Of a stretch of DNA of 64,000 nucleotides, positions 32,186 to 40,566 are shown in pieces; the first letter of the stretch is position 1; the number at the start of each line of letters is the position of its first letter. Both the position numbers and the translations under genes were made by a program. This stretch comes from an uncultured bacterium (GTDB taxonomy: Bacteria; Planctomycetota; GCA-002687715): NCBI GenBank assembly GCA_902826835.1, contig CADEGH010000005.1, positions 26,545 through 90,544 on the forward strand, written 5' to 3'. The notes below the pieces were generated by a model. It searched no databases, was not told the DNA's origin, and saw nothing but the letters and a program-made list of their open reading frames with translations.

Positions 32186-33757
32186 GTGTTTCGCCGCGAA
32201 CCGACCCCCGACGACAACTTCTCGGATCTTGCCGAGGCGTATCTCGGGGGTCGGCTCAGCCCTGAGGAAGCGGCAAGTTTCGAAGCTGCCCTGGCCGGCG
32301 ACGAGCGTCTGAGGAAGGCGCTCGTCGCGGCACTTTCTCGCCAGGTGCTGCTGGAGGTGGGTCTTGGGGAGGCCCCCCTCGAAGCCTCGACTGAGCCATG
32401 CCGCCGGGCCCGGGCGCTCCGACCCGCCTACGAATCGCAACAGATCGAGAGCGTGGAGCTGGCTCGCTTGGCCCGGCACCTCGAAGTCTGCACGGAGTGC
32501 ATGGCGTTCTTCAGTCCGGTCCGACCAAGATTGGCCTCGGGGATCTCTGGCCCCCTACGAAGAATCTGGCCCCGGCGGGTACTCGCGGGCACGCTAGTGT
32601 GCGCGGCCCTGATCGGAGCGGGTTTGGTCTGGAAGACCGGCGGCTTTGGGGGCCTGGACTCCTCGGACCAGGTCGTCTCACGCGCGTCCAATCGTGGAGC
32701 CAGGTTCGACCTCGAGGGGTTTCCGATCACCAGCTTTTCGGTGGTCGAAGTTCTGGAGGCCTTGGGATCCCCGGTTCCCTCCCAATTGACCCTGGAGCAA
32801 CTCGGCGAGTGGGTGGACGCCCGGCTGGCCGGGGAGGCGACCTTGGGTCGGAGTTGGGTCGAGGAGCTCTCCCACTGCGAGGAAGCGGAGAGCCTCGTCT
32901 TGGTCCTTCGGGGAATGGCCGATCGTGCGGCCGCGGAGAAGGTCGCGCTGCTCGGGGGCTTCTTTTTTTCGGACCGAGTCGCGTCCACGCTGCGCAGCAA
33001 CGCCCTCCGGGCGTTCCTCAAGATTTTGGGCCCGGCCGGCCAGGCTTGGGTGTCGGATGAGGTGCTGTCGCAGCGCACGCCGGAGGTCTTCGATCTGTAC
33101 ATCCGCTCCCTCGACCAGGCGGTGAGGCCACGCCGGTCCGCGGAGACGTTGATCCTGGACGAGGCGGCTCTGGTTCGGCTCTTTGACGAGAGTTACGAGT
33201 GGGCCACAGACGAGAATTTGTCCTTCGTCCTGGGGCTCTTGGTGCGGGGGCGCTCGCCGGAGGCCTACTCACGCGCCCTCCGCTGGGGAAACGAGCGCGG
33301 ATTCTCCAGGGCCCCCGGTTCCCAGTTCGCAGTCTCTCCGGTGAGCGCTCTGATCCAATCGGCCAAGCTGTTGCCGCTCGCCGATCAGCCGGATGCAGAA
33401 AAGGTGGTGGATTCCTGGCGCAAGGTCGGAAATGACCGGTTCAAGGCGGAGGCGGCCTGTGAGTGGTTGGACTTCGAACCGAGTGATCTCGGGCGTCATC
33501 GGGATCTGTTGTTGCTCGCCGAAAAATTGGGGCGCAACGAGAGAGCCATGAGTCTCATCCGGGCGCTGCGCCACCCCCGGCGAGAGTTGGTCGCCGAATA
33601 CGAGAGTTACCTTGCACTCGTGAAACTCGAGCACCCGAATGACGGGTTCGCCGGTGCGAAGGACCGGTTGCAGGAACTCCTCGACGCGTGGAGAGCCAAG
33701 CCTCCGCCTTCACCTCCGCCTTCACCTCCGCCCGGTCCACCACTCCACGCACCGTGA
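32186..33757 (+). CDS. Zinc-type anti-sigma-like protein with large extracytoplasmic domain
   Basis: A 523-residue protein. The cytoplasmic N-terminus has LAEAYLGGRLSPEEAASFEAAL, typical of anti-sigma proteins. The zinc motif HLEVCTEC (His98-x3-Cys102-x2-Cys105) matches zinc-binding anti-sigma domains. One membrane helix follows (residues 132-149, LAGTLVCAALIGAGLVW). The remaining 370 residues are extracytoplasmic, largely helical, and unrecognised; the end is Pro-rich. Start is GTG 32186 with GGAG eight bases before it. It most likely binds the divergent sigma factor and releases it on an envelope signal. The sensing part is far longer than in typical anti-sigma proteins. Confidence 0.75.
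   Translation: MFRREPTPDDNFSDLAEAYLGGRLSPEEAASFEAALAGDERLRKALVAALSRQVLLEVGLGEAPLEASTEPCRRARALRPAYESQQIESVELARLARHLEVCTECMAFFSPVRPRLASGISGPLRRIWPRRVLAGTLVCAALIGAGLVWKTGGFGGLDSSDQVVSRASNRGARFDLEGFPITSFSVVEVLEALGSPVPSQLTLEQLGEWVDARLAGEATLGRSWVEELSHCEEAESLVLVLRGMADRAAAEKVALLGGFFFSDRVASTLRSNALRAFLKILGPAGQAWVSDEVLSQRTPEVFDLYIRSLDQAVRPRRSAETLILDEAALVRLFDESYEWATDENLSFVLGLLVRGRSPEAYSRALRWGNERGFSRAPGSQFAVSPVSALIQSAKLLPLADQPDAEKVVDSWRKVGNDRFKAEAACEWLDFEPSDLGRHRDLLLLAEKLGRNERAMSLIRALRHPRRELVAEYESYLALVKLEHPNDGFAGAKDRLQELLDAWRAKPPPSPPPSPPPGPPLHAP
33701..33732 (+). repeat. 12-base tandem repeat encoding PPS units
   Basis: The unit TTCACCTCCGCC occurs twice in full, with a partial copy before it, coding for the Pro-Pro-Ser-Pro tail of the anti-sigma-like protein. 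Slippage could change tail length. Confidence 0.8.
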
Positions 33758-34274
33758 CTCTCGCCCGCTTGTTTGGTCCCTGGCCGGCGCGTGATCTGCA
33801 TCGCCCTGAGCTCTGACGCAGGCGACCCTGAAGGCGTGGACGCAAGATGCGCCGAGGAATGGTCCAACGCCATCCGATCGTGAACCGCTGCGATTCCAGG
33901 GCCTTCTCCGACTGGCCGCATGGTGACGGTGAAGGGGGGCCGCGCGTTGAGTCGAATGCACTGCCGCACGAGAGCCCCGACCGCTCCACGAAGTTCTCGC
34001 CAATGACCGCGGAGCACCAGATTGCTCCGTTCTCAATTGTTGTGCCAAAGCGGCGGTGCGGTTGCTCCGCAGCTCCTTTGTGAAGTTGTGCGGCGGGAGT
34101 GGCGGAGACCGTGCCGAGACCGCGGCGTTGCGGGCGGAGTCGAGGCTGATCTGAGGCGCAGCGGACCGCCGCCCACGGAGCGACCGATGGCCCGCCGAAA
34201 TTTTGTGGTCGCACTTCAGTAGTGGCGTCCGCTCCAGCCCATGAAGGCGAGTGCCTTCGATTGGAGCAACAAAA
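33758..34274. other. 517-base region without recognised gene
   Basis: Both strands have open frames of 60-220 codons, but they are Arg/Ser/Pro-rich, overlap each other and match no family I know. TTGCTCCG-like words recur (34022, 34061). It may be a decayed gene. I saw no RNA gene signature. Confidence 0.4.
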
Positions 34275-34586
34275 ATGCTACGCATTGCCACTCTCACTCT
34301 GATGGTCTGTTCGTGGTTGGCCTATGACATCGCCGGCATCCAATTCGACCTGCCCAGTGGGGGCCCGGTTGCCGGCACTTCGGTGGAAGTGTTGGTCCTC
34401 GATCCGACGCCGACCTCCGCCAAGGTCGAGTTGTGGATCAACGGCGTCATCGTTGACTCGATCATCGTGACGGAGATCCCGGAGACCGTCTTTCTCGCGG
34501 TTCCCTCGGGCACGGAGGACTTGGACTACGAGATCATCGTGCGCACGGACACCGCGTATGGCATTCGCTCTGGAGTGGTGCAGTGA
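34275..34586 (+). CDS. Small exported Ig-like protein
   Basis: A 103-residue protein from ATG 34275, with GGAG eight bases upstream. The signal peptide is MLRIATLTLMVCSWLAYDIA. The mature part is beta-rich: SGGPVAGTSVEVLVLDPTPTSAKVELWINGVIVDS, like a single Ig/fibronectin-type domain. The function is unknown. It stands alone 265 bases before the Bat-type gene cluster. Confidence 0.6.
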   Translation: MLRIATLTLMVCSWLAYDIAGIQFDLPSGGPVAGTSVEVLVLDPTPTSAKVELWINGVIVDSIIVTEIPETVFLAVPSGTEDLDYEIIVRTDTAYGIRSGVVQ

Positions 34587-34851
34587 CGTTGGGACTGCAT
34601 CCGACTCGGTAGTGAAGCACCCTCCGGTTTCGGGGCCGCAGACTCGCATCGCTTCCGAGGTGATTGGGTTGACACCCCGGCAGCGGACGGTGGAACGCTG
34701 GCGACCTACCGCCCCGTCGACTGCCAAGGCGCGGGGTAGGCGCGCGCGGTCCGACCCATCTCCCCGGGAATGCCATCGAGAACGGGGCAGGGAATCCGGT
34801 GCAGGCGTCGTCTATAGTGTCGATGCTTTACTGGCTCCCGCGAGAATTCCC

Positions 34852-37167
34852 GTGCATCGAATCGCCGCCGTCTGGTTCGTCGTCGCGATCGTGGGGATCG
34901 GCCAGGCACCCGCCGGGCCGATCGACCTGCCGGTGCGTCTGATCGACGGCGGGCTCTATCTCCGCGCGGAGCTCAAAGCGTCGGGTGAGCCGTACCCCGT
35001 GCACCTTCTCCTCGACCTTGGGGAAACGGAGGCACTGCGACTGCACCGCCGCACCGCGGCTTTGCTCGAACTCGACGGGGGCGCCGTGAGGGTTCAGGGC
35101 CCAGGCTTCCACTTCGACAATCTGGTTCCAGTAGTGGACGTTTACTCCTACCTCGAGAATTTGACGGCCGCCCACGCGGCCAAGTTGGAGGAGATTCCCG
35201 TCGTCGGAGTGCTCGGGCCCTCCGCCCTCCCTCGGGAGCGTCGACTCGAGCTCGACCTCGACCGGGAACGGGTGCGACTACTCCCGAGGCCGAAGGAAAC
35301 CGAACCGCCGGCCCCGCCCGCGCCGCCCACGGAGGCCACTGAGCCGCCGCCTCGAATCTTCGAACGCGGCGAGAGGGTCCAGTACGAGTTCTTGAACGGC
35401 CTCCCGGGCCTGCGGCTCGATGCCAAGCTCGGCCGCCAGATTTTGGCCGCGTCGTTGGACACGACCCACGGCGATACGACCGTCGACTGGGAGTACGCGA
35501 AGTCGGTCGGTCTGCCCGATTTGGCGTTCGATCCGGCGAGCCTCGAAGGGATTGATTTGCGAGCCTACTCGGCGCTGAGGCCGCGGATCGAGGATCGGGT
35601 GGCGGCGGACGCCGCCGTGCTCTTGGTGGGGACGCGCACCCTCGCCCACTTCATCATCACGATCGAGTTCGAGCCGGCGCGAGTCACCTTCGAAGCACTA
35701 GCAAAGCCGGACCTCGCTTCGATCGACCGGGAAATTTTCTCCGCCACCGGCCGCGGCGACGCGGGAGAGATGGAGCGGCTTCTCGAGACCAATACCGAAC
35801 ACCGGGGCGCGGCGGACCTGGCCAGGCGCCTCTTCGAACAGCGCCTCTCCGAGACTCCCCTCACCGGGCCACCTCTCGAAAAGGCGCTGGAGTTCTTCGC
35901 GAAGAGCAGCCCTGCACGGCTACGCACACGCTTGCTCCTGCGCATCCTCGACAACCTGAAGAGCGGAGCCCCCGAAGCCTTGGCGCTCGTGCGCAAGAAG
36001 GGAATTGCCCTCGCCCTCGAGTTCGCCGAGAAGGACGAAGATCCCGAGGCATTGCACCGCGCCCAAAGCGAACTCGGCATGTACCTGATGGAGGAGGGGG
36101 GCGAGGCCAATCTGAAGGAAGCTTATCGGCACCTCTTGGCCGCTGCCCTCGCGACCCCGCGCAGTGGGATCAACAACTATCGACTCGGACTCTTGTACGA
36201 AAAACTCGGCAAGTTCGAGCGGGCTTGGTCGAGGTTCTTGGCGGCCGCCATCGACGCGGAAGCGGGACCCGACGGCCTGGCGGCCCTCGCGCGTCTCGCG
36301 AAGGAAAGGGGCCTCTCCGGTCCGAGCGATATTCCGGCGATGGAACGAGCCCTGGCGGGACGGGCGCCGGCGTTTGAGCCGGCGTCGCGCTACGAGTCCG
36401 AAGGCCGAAAGCCAGGGGCACGCTGCGTGCTCGTCGAGTTGTTCACGCACTCGCGGCCGGAAACCGCGGCGGCCTCCGAGCTTGCGATCGAAGGCCTTGG
36501 CAGTCACTTCGAAGATGGGCCGGTGGCGCTGCTCAATCATCACCCCGGAGTGGGGCCGCTCAATCCGCTGAGTTGCGGAGCTTCTTCGGAAATACTCCAG
36601 CTTCGGGCGCCCGAGTCTTTGCCCGCGGTGGTTTTGGACGGAACAGTGGTCATCCCCGCCGAGGGGCGTGTCGATCAAGCGGCTCCCGTGTTTCGCAAGC
36701 TCCGGGAAGCCATCGAGAAGCGACTCGCGGAACCCGCGGGTGGTGAGCTTTCCGTACAGGCGACGTGCGACCGCGCGGGGCGAATCCAAGTCGACGCGAG
36801 CTTCCAATCCGACGTCGATCAAAGCGCCATGCTGCACTTGCTCCTCACCCAGAAGGCAGTGCTGTTCCCCGGACGCAGCAAGGTCGTCTTTCATCGTTTC
36901 GTGGTCCGCCACGATCTCCTGGATGGCGGGCAGAGTGTCCGCCTCGGCGCTGAGCCACGTTCCCACCAGGCTTTCGTGACGGTCGAGGCCATCGAGGGCG
37001 CGCTCGAAGATCATCTGGATGAGCGCGAGGAAGAGTCGCAGACCACCGCCCCGATGCGGCCGACCAAATTGTGGAGGGAAGGGCTCACGGTGGTCGCTTG
37101 GCTCGAGCGTGGCGGAAGCGTGCTGCAAGCCGCTACGGCGCCGGTTGTTTTGGAGGGGGCGAAGTGA
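34852..37167 (+). CDS. Exported protein with two retropepsin-like domains and a thioredoxin-like domain
   Basis: A 771-residue protein from GTG 34852 with a signal peptide (IAAVWFVVAIVGIGQAPAG). Residues 30-140 resemble a retropepsin-like aspartic protease domain: VHLLLDLGETEALRLHRRTA, in which DLG replaces DTG. A Pro-rich linker and a second such domain follow (ILAASLDTTHGDTTVDWEYA, with DTT). The middle is helical and TPR-like (NNYRLGLLYEKLGKFERAWSRFLAAA). The last 250 residues have CVLVELFTHSRPETAAASELAI and VALLNHHPGVGPLNP, like a DUF1223/thioredoxin fold whose Cys pair is absent. Both altered catalytic sites suggest binding rather than catalysis. It heads a run of overlapping genes with MoxR, DUF58 and VWA proteins. 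Confidence 0.65.
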   Translation: MHRIAAVWFVVAIVGIGQAPAGPIDLPVRLIDGGLYLRAELKASGEPYPVHLLLDLGETEALRLHRRTAALLELDGGAVRVQGPGFHFDNLVPVVDVYSYLENLTAAHAAKLEEIPVVGVLGPSALPRERRLELDLDRERVRLLPRPKETEPPAPPAPPTEATEPPPRIFERGERVQYEFLNGLPGLRLDAKLGRQILAASLDTTHGDTTVDWEYAKSVGLPDLAFDPASLEGIDLRAYSALRPRIEDRVAADAAVLLVGTRTLAHFIITIEFEPARVTFEALAKPDLASIDREIFSATGRGDAGEMERLLETNTEHRGAADLARRLFEQRLSETPLTGPPLEKALEFFAKSSPARLRTRLLLRILDNLKSGAPEALALVRKKGIALALEFAEKDEDPEALHRAQSELGMYLMEEGGEANLKEAYRHLLAAALATPRSGINNYRLGLLYEKLGKFERAWSRFLAAAIDAEAGPDGLAALARLAKERGLSGPSDIPAMERALAGRAPAFEPASRYESEGRKPGARCVLVELFTHSRPETAAASELAIEGLGSHFEDGPVALLNHHPGVGPLNPLSCGASSEILQLRAPESLPAVVLDGTVVIPAEGRVDQAAPVFRKLREAIEKRLAEPAGGELSVQATCDRAGRIQVDASFQSDVDQSAMLHLLLTQKAVLFPGRSKVVFHRFVVRHDLLDGGQSVRLGAEPRSHQAFVTVEAIEGALEDHLDEREEESQTTAPMRPTKLWREGLTVVAWLERGGSVLQAATAPVVLEGAK

Positions 37168-38630
37168 CCGAGGTCGACTCGAACCCCGTGCTGCGGGCGC
37201 GGCTGCTCGCGAAACTGCGGGAAGCCCACACCTCGCTGGGTCGAGGGATGCGCGTGCGGCAGCGCGAACAGGGGCTGCGCAACGCCACCGAGTTTGCCGC
37301 GGCTGGCCTCTTGGCGGTGCTGATCGGAAAGGGGCTGGTCACGCTCGCCACCGGCATCGCCGGGCCATGGGGTTGGGGCACGAGCCTCACGGTCGTGGTG
37401 CTGGGCGCCGGTCTCGGGTTTTGGCGAGCGGGCGCGTTCACTCCGCTGCCCCTGGACCTGGCGAGGGTGGCCGAGCTTTGGGATCACCAGGCCAAGCCTC
37501 ACCACTCGGTGGCGGCCGCTCTCGAATTCTCCTTGGCGCCGCAGTCGGCGTGGGAGTGGGCGACGGTGCACGCGGGCACGAGGGAAGCCGAGACTCTGAC
37601 CCTGCCGGTGGTTCCCCCCTCCATGGGCGAGCCGCCGGTACGCGCGGTCCTGGGCGGCCTCGGGGCACTCCTGCTCGCGATCCTCCTCGCGAATCCCTGG
37701 GGCTCTCCAAGTGAAGCCGCCGCCAAGTCGAGGAGTCTGCCGGGGATGACGAAGGCTTCGCAAATGCAGCCGGTCGAACCCACCGAGGACTCAGGATCGC
37801 CAACCGAGCGCAGCGTGCCCATTCCCGGTCGGGACGATCCGGAGCGACAGAACCTGACGCAGGCAACTCCGGGGACTGCCCCGACCGATCCCGCCTTCGA
37901 GAAGTCTCCGGACATCGCACCGCGGCCCGGGCAGTTTGGCCAAGGCACCGTGAGCTCGGAACTGCGGACCGGGATGCCCCAAGCGGGGCAGGGCGATGCC
38001 TCGGAAGGGGCCAAGACTTTGCCTGAGCCCACCACCAAGAAGCCCGTCACGAAGCCCCGGAAAGACCCTCCTACCCAGACTCGTAAGCTGCCTGAGAAGG
38101 GCAAGCGCGAGGCGGCGAGTGGGGCCACCGTGGGTCAGGGTACGAGTGGCGGCGGGGCGATGAGTCCCGTCAAGAGTCCTTGGTCCCAAAAGGACCAATC
38201 CGAAGACCGTCCCCTCGCCGAAAATCCGACTGAAGAATCGGTCGACGAAGAAATCGGCGAGGAAGAAGCGCGCAGTGGAACCCAGCCGGCCACGAAGGAT
38301 CGGCGAGGCGCCACCTCGCGGGATCTTTCGATTTCCGGCCCGGGGGAAGGGGGAGAGGGGCGGGGCGGACCGACCCCCCAAAAGAAGGCCCGGGGAGTCG
38401 GATCTCTGATCCTCGGCCTTCCCATTCCCGACTTTGTCCGCGGTCTCCTGAACCCCGGGACCACTAAGGTGACTTACGAACGGGTCCCGCCTCTGCCAGC
38501 GCTGGGAGCGACCTGGCCAGCGGCCCCCACCCGCGGGCGTAGCCGTCCTGAACCGTCGATCGACCTGCGTGCTCCCACCGAGGCGCGCAAGGCAGCGCTG
38601 CGCGAGTGGCTCTTGAAATTCCATCGCTGA
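37164..38630 (+). CDS. Membrane protein of MoxR/VWA cluster, DUF4175-like
   Basis: A 488-residue protein from GTG 37164, which overlaps the preceding stop (GTGA). Two close membrane helices (TEFAAAGLLAVLIGKGLVTLA and TSLTVVVLGAGLGFWRAGAF) are followed by LARVAELWDHQAKPHHSVAAALEF, then a third helix (AVLGGLGALLLAILLAN). This layout resembles DUF4175-type proteins that accompany MoxR and VWA genes. The following 250 residues are charged, Pro/Gly/Ser-rich and low in complexity, probably unstructured. The C-terminus has a short conserved-looking segment (RAPTEARKAALREWLLKFH). No catalytic motif is visible. Confidence 0.6.
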   Translation: MTEVDSNPVLRARLLAKLREAHTSLGRGMRVRQREQGLRNATEFAAAGLLAVLIGKGLVTLATGIAGPWGWGTSLTVVVLGAGLGFWRAGAFTPLPLDLARVAELWDHQAKPHHSVAAALEFSLAPQSAWEWATVHAGTREAETLTLPVVPPSMGEPPVRAVLGGLGALLLAILLANPWGSPSEAAAKSRSLPGMTKASQMQPVEPTEDSGSPTERSVPIPGRDDPERQNLTQATPGTAPTDPAFEKSPDIAPRPGQFGQGTVSSELRTGMPQAGQGDASEGAKTLPEPTTKKPVTKPRKDPPTQTRKLPEKGKREAASGATVGQGTSGGGAMSPVKSPWSQKDQSEDRPLAENPTEESVDEEIGEEEARSGTQPATKDRRGATSRDLSISGPGEGGEGRGGPTPQKKARGVGSLILGLPIPDFVRGLLNPGTTKVTYERVPPLPALGATWPAAPTRGRSRPEPSIDLRAPTEARKAALREWLLKFHR

Positions 38631-38649
38631 AATCGTGAAGGAGAGTTCG

Positions 38650-39675
38650 ATGTCCCAATCTGCGAGCCCCACTGTGGATCCCGCCTTGGCCCACGCCGAG
38701 GTGGAGAAGTTTCGTTCGGTCATGGAGGCACTGCGTCAGGAGATTCAGAGGGTGATCGTGGGGCAGGACGAAATCGTGATGGGGGTCCTCGCGACGCTCG
38801 CGGCCGACGGGCATGTGCTGCTCGAAGGGGTTCCGGGGCTCGCGAAGACGCTGCTCGTGCGGACCTTGGCCGATACCCTCTCCCTCTCCTTCTCGCGGAT
38901 CCAATTCACGCCGGACCTCATGCCAGCCGACATCGTGGGCACCATGGTGCTCCGGGAGCGGGAGGCGGGCGGGCACGAGTTGCGATTCGAAGAGGGTCCG
39001 ATCTCGGCGCACATCGTGCTCGCGGACGAAATCAACCGCGCAACTCCGAAGACCCAGTCGGCCCTTCTCGAAGCGATGCAGGAGCGCACGGTGACGGTGG
39101 CACGCCGCACCATGCCCTTGCCCTCGCCCTTCATCGTTTTGGCCACGCAAAACCCGGTTGAGCAGGAGGGCACCTACCCCTTGCCCGAAGCGCAGGTCGA
39201 CCGCTTCTTGGTGAAGCTCCTGGTCGGCTATCCGAAGGAGAGCGAGTACCACGCGATCTTGGAGCGCACGACTGGCCAGGCATCGGAACGCGCCCGTCCG
39301 GTGGCGGATGGGAACACCGTCTTGGAATTGCGGCGCACGTTGCGAGCGGTTCCCGTCCCGGAGCAAGTGCGCACCCTCGCGATCCGACTCGTGCGCGCCA
39401 CTCAACCGGATTCCGAACTCGCCCCCGAAGTCGTGCAAAAGTGCGTGGCGCTCGGCGCGAGTCCTCGCGGGGCGCAAGCTCTCCTGCTCATTGCCAAGGC
39501 TTACGCGTTGCTCGCGGGGCGCTACGCCGTGTCGTGCGAGGACATCCGCGCTGCGGCCCTGCCGGTGCTGCGCCACCGCATCGTGCTCTCCTTCCGCGGC
39601 CGAAGCGAGCGGCGATCTCCGGATGACATCGTGCGCGCCGTCTTGGCCACGATCCCCGACACTGCGGGGGTCTGA
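38650..39675 (+). CDS. moxR: MoxR-family AAA+ ATPase
   Basis: A 341-residue AAA+ protein from ATG 38650, with AAGGAG before it. Walker A is GVPGLAKT (60-67, Lys66), Walker B is VLADEINRATPKTQSALLEAM, and sensor 1 is ATQNPVEQEGTYPLPEAQVDRF. These are the MoxR features. MoxR ATPases act as chaperones for VWA-domain or metal-centre proteins, usually beside DUF58 and Bat genes, exactly as here. The next gene begins three bases after the stop. Confidence 0.95.
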   Translation: MSQSASPTVDPALAHAEVEKFRSVMEALRQEIQRVIVGQDEIVMGVLATLAADGHVLLEGVPGLAKTLLVRTLADTLSLSFSRIQFTPDLMPADIVGTMVLREREAGGHELRFEEGPISAHIVLADEINRATPKTQSALLEAMQERTVTVARRTMPLPSPFIVLATQNPVEQEGTYPLPEAQVDRFLVKLLVGYPKESEYHAILERTTGQASERARPVADGNTVLELRRTLRAVPVPEQVRTLAIRLVRATQPDSELAPEVVQKCVALGASPRGAQALLLIAKAYALLAGRYAVSCEDIRAAALPVLRHRIVLSFRGRSERRSPDDIVRAVLATIPDTAGV

Positions 39676-39678
39676 TCG

Positions 39679-40566
39679 ATGGGGACGCTCTTTGCGCCCG
39701 AGCTCTTGGAGATCGCTCGTTCCCTGCGCTTCGCCCCGCCGCTTTCGGTGCTGGGCCGAAGAGCGGGCGAACGCAACAGCCGCGAACTCGGCCACAGTAT
39801 CGAGTTCCGCGATCACCGCGCTTACACGCCCGGCGACGACCTGCGCCGACTCGACCGGCATCTTTGGAGCCGGTTTCACAAGCTCTTCCTACGCTTGGGG
39901 GACGACCCCCGCGAGCGACCGATCTATTTCCTCCTCGATGAGAGCACTTCGGCCTGGCTCGGGACTCCGCCGCCCCTGGATCTGGCGCGGCAGGCGGCCT
40001 TGGTGCTGGCGTCGATCGCGATGCGCGAGCGGGACCCAATCGGGATCTGGACATTCTCGGACCAGCTCCAGCGGGAACTCGCTCCCCGGAGCGCGGGGGG
40101 CGCCCTCGAACGGGTGCTCGAGTTCCTTGCCGACTTCACGCCGAACTCGGCGGCGGTGGACACGCGGTTCGAAGTCGCCGTCGACGCCCTGGCACACCGG
40201 GGCCTTCGGCCAGGCCTGCTGATCGTCCTCTCCGATTTTTTCGATCGGGGAGGGGTACTCGCTCTCGAACGGGCGTTTTCCGCCTGGCCGCACGAACTCG
40301 CGCTGATCCGCATCGAACGGCCCACCGACCGGGATCCGGCCTTGTCGGGCAATTTGCGACTCCAGGATTGTGAAGGATCAGGCACGGTGGAGGTCACGAT
40401 GTCGGACGCGGTCTTGGCCGCGTATCGCCGCGCCTACGCCGAGTTCGTGAAGGGGCTCGAAGAACTGGCGCTCGCGCGGCGGGCGGGGGTGTGGACGCTC
40501 GACACGGGGCGTTCCCTTCTGGATCAATTGGACGTGCTCTCGAGCGGGGGGCTTCTCGTCCCATGA
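39679..40566 (+). CDS. DUF58-domain protein
   Basis: A 295-residue protein with the DUF58 core GHSIEFRDHRAYTPGDDLRRLDRHLW, followed by a VWA-like fold (IYFLLDESTSAWLG, in place of the usual DxSxS). The DESTS sequence keeps the acidic and serine metal-binding residues. It lacks membrane helices, so it is cytoplasmic or peripheral. DUF58 proteins are constant partners of MoxR ATPases; the role is probably in assembling envelope proteins. It overlaps the following gene by four bases. Confidence 0.9.
   Translation: MGTLFAPELLEIARSLRFAPPLSVLGRRAGERNSRELGHSIEFRDHRAYTPGDDLRRLDRHLWSRFHKLFLRLGDDPRERPIYFLLDESTSAWLGTPPPLDLARQAALVLASIAMRERDPIGIWTFSDQLQRELAPRSAGGALERVLEFLADFTPNSAAVDTRFEVAVDALAHRGLRPGLLIVLSDFFDRGGVLALERAFSAWPHELALIRIERPTDRDPALSGNLRLQDCEGSGTVEVTMSDAVLAAYRRAYAEFVKGLEELALARRAGVWTLDTGRSLLDQLDVLSSGGLLVP

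Noticed and set aside
33758-34274. Overlapping open frames as a transposase remnant
   Set aside because: No catalytic motif, inverted ends or target duplication could be found.
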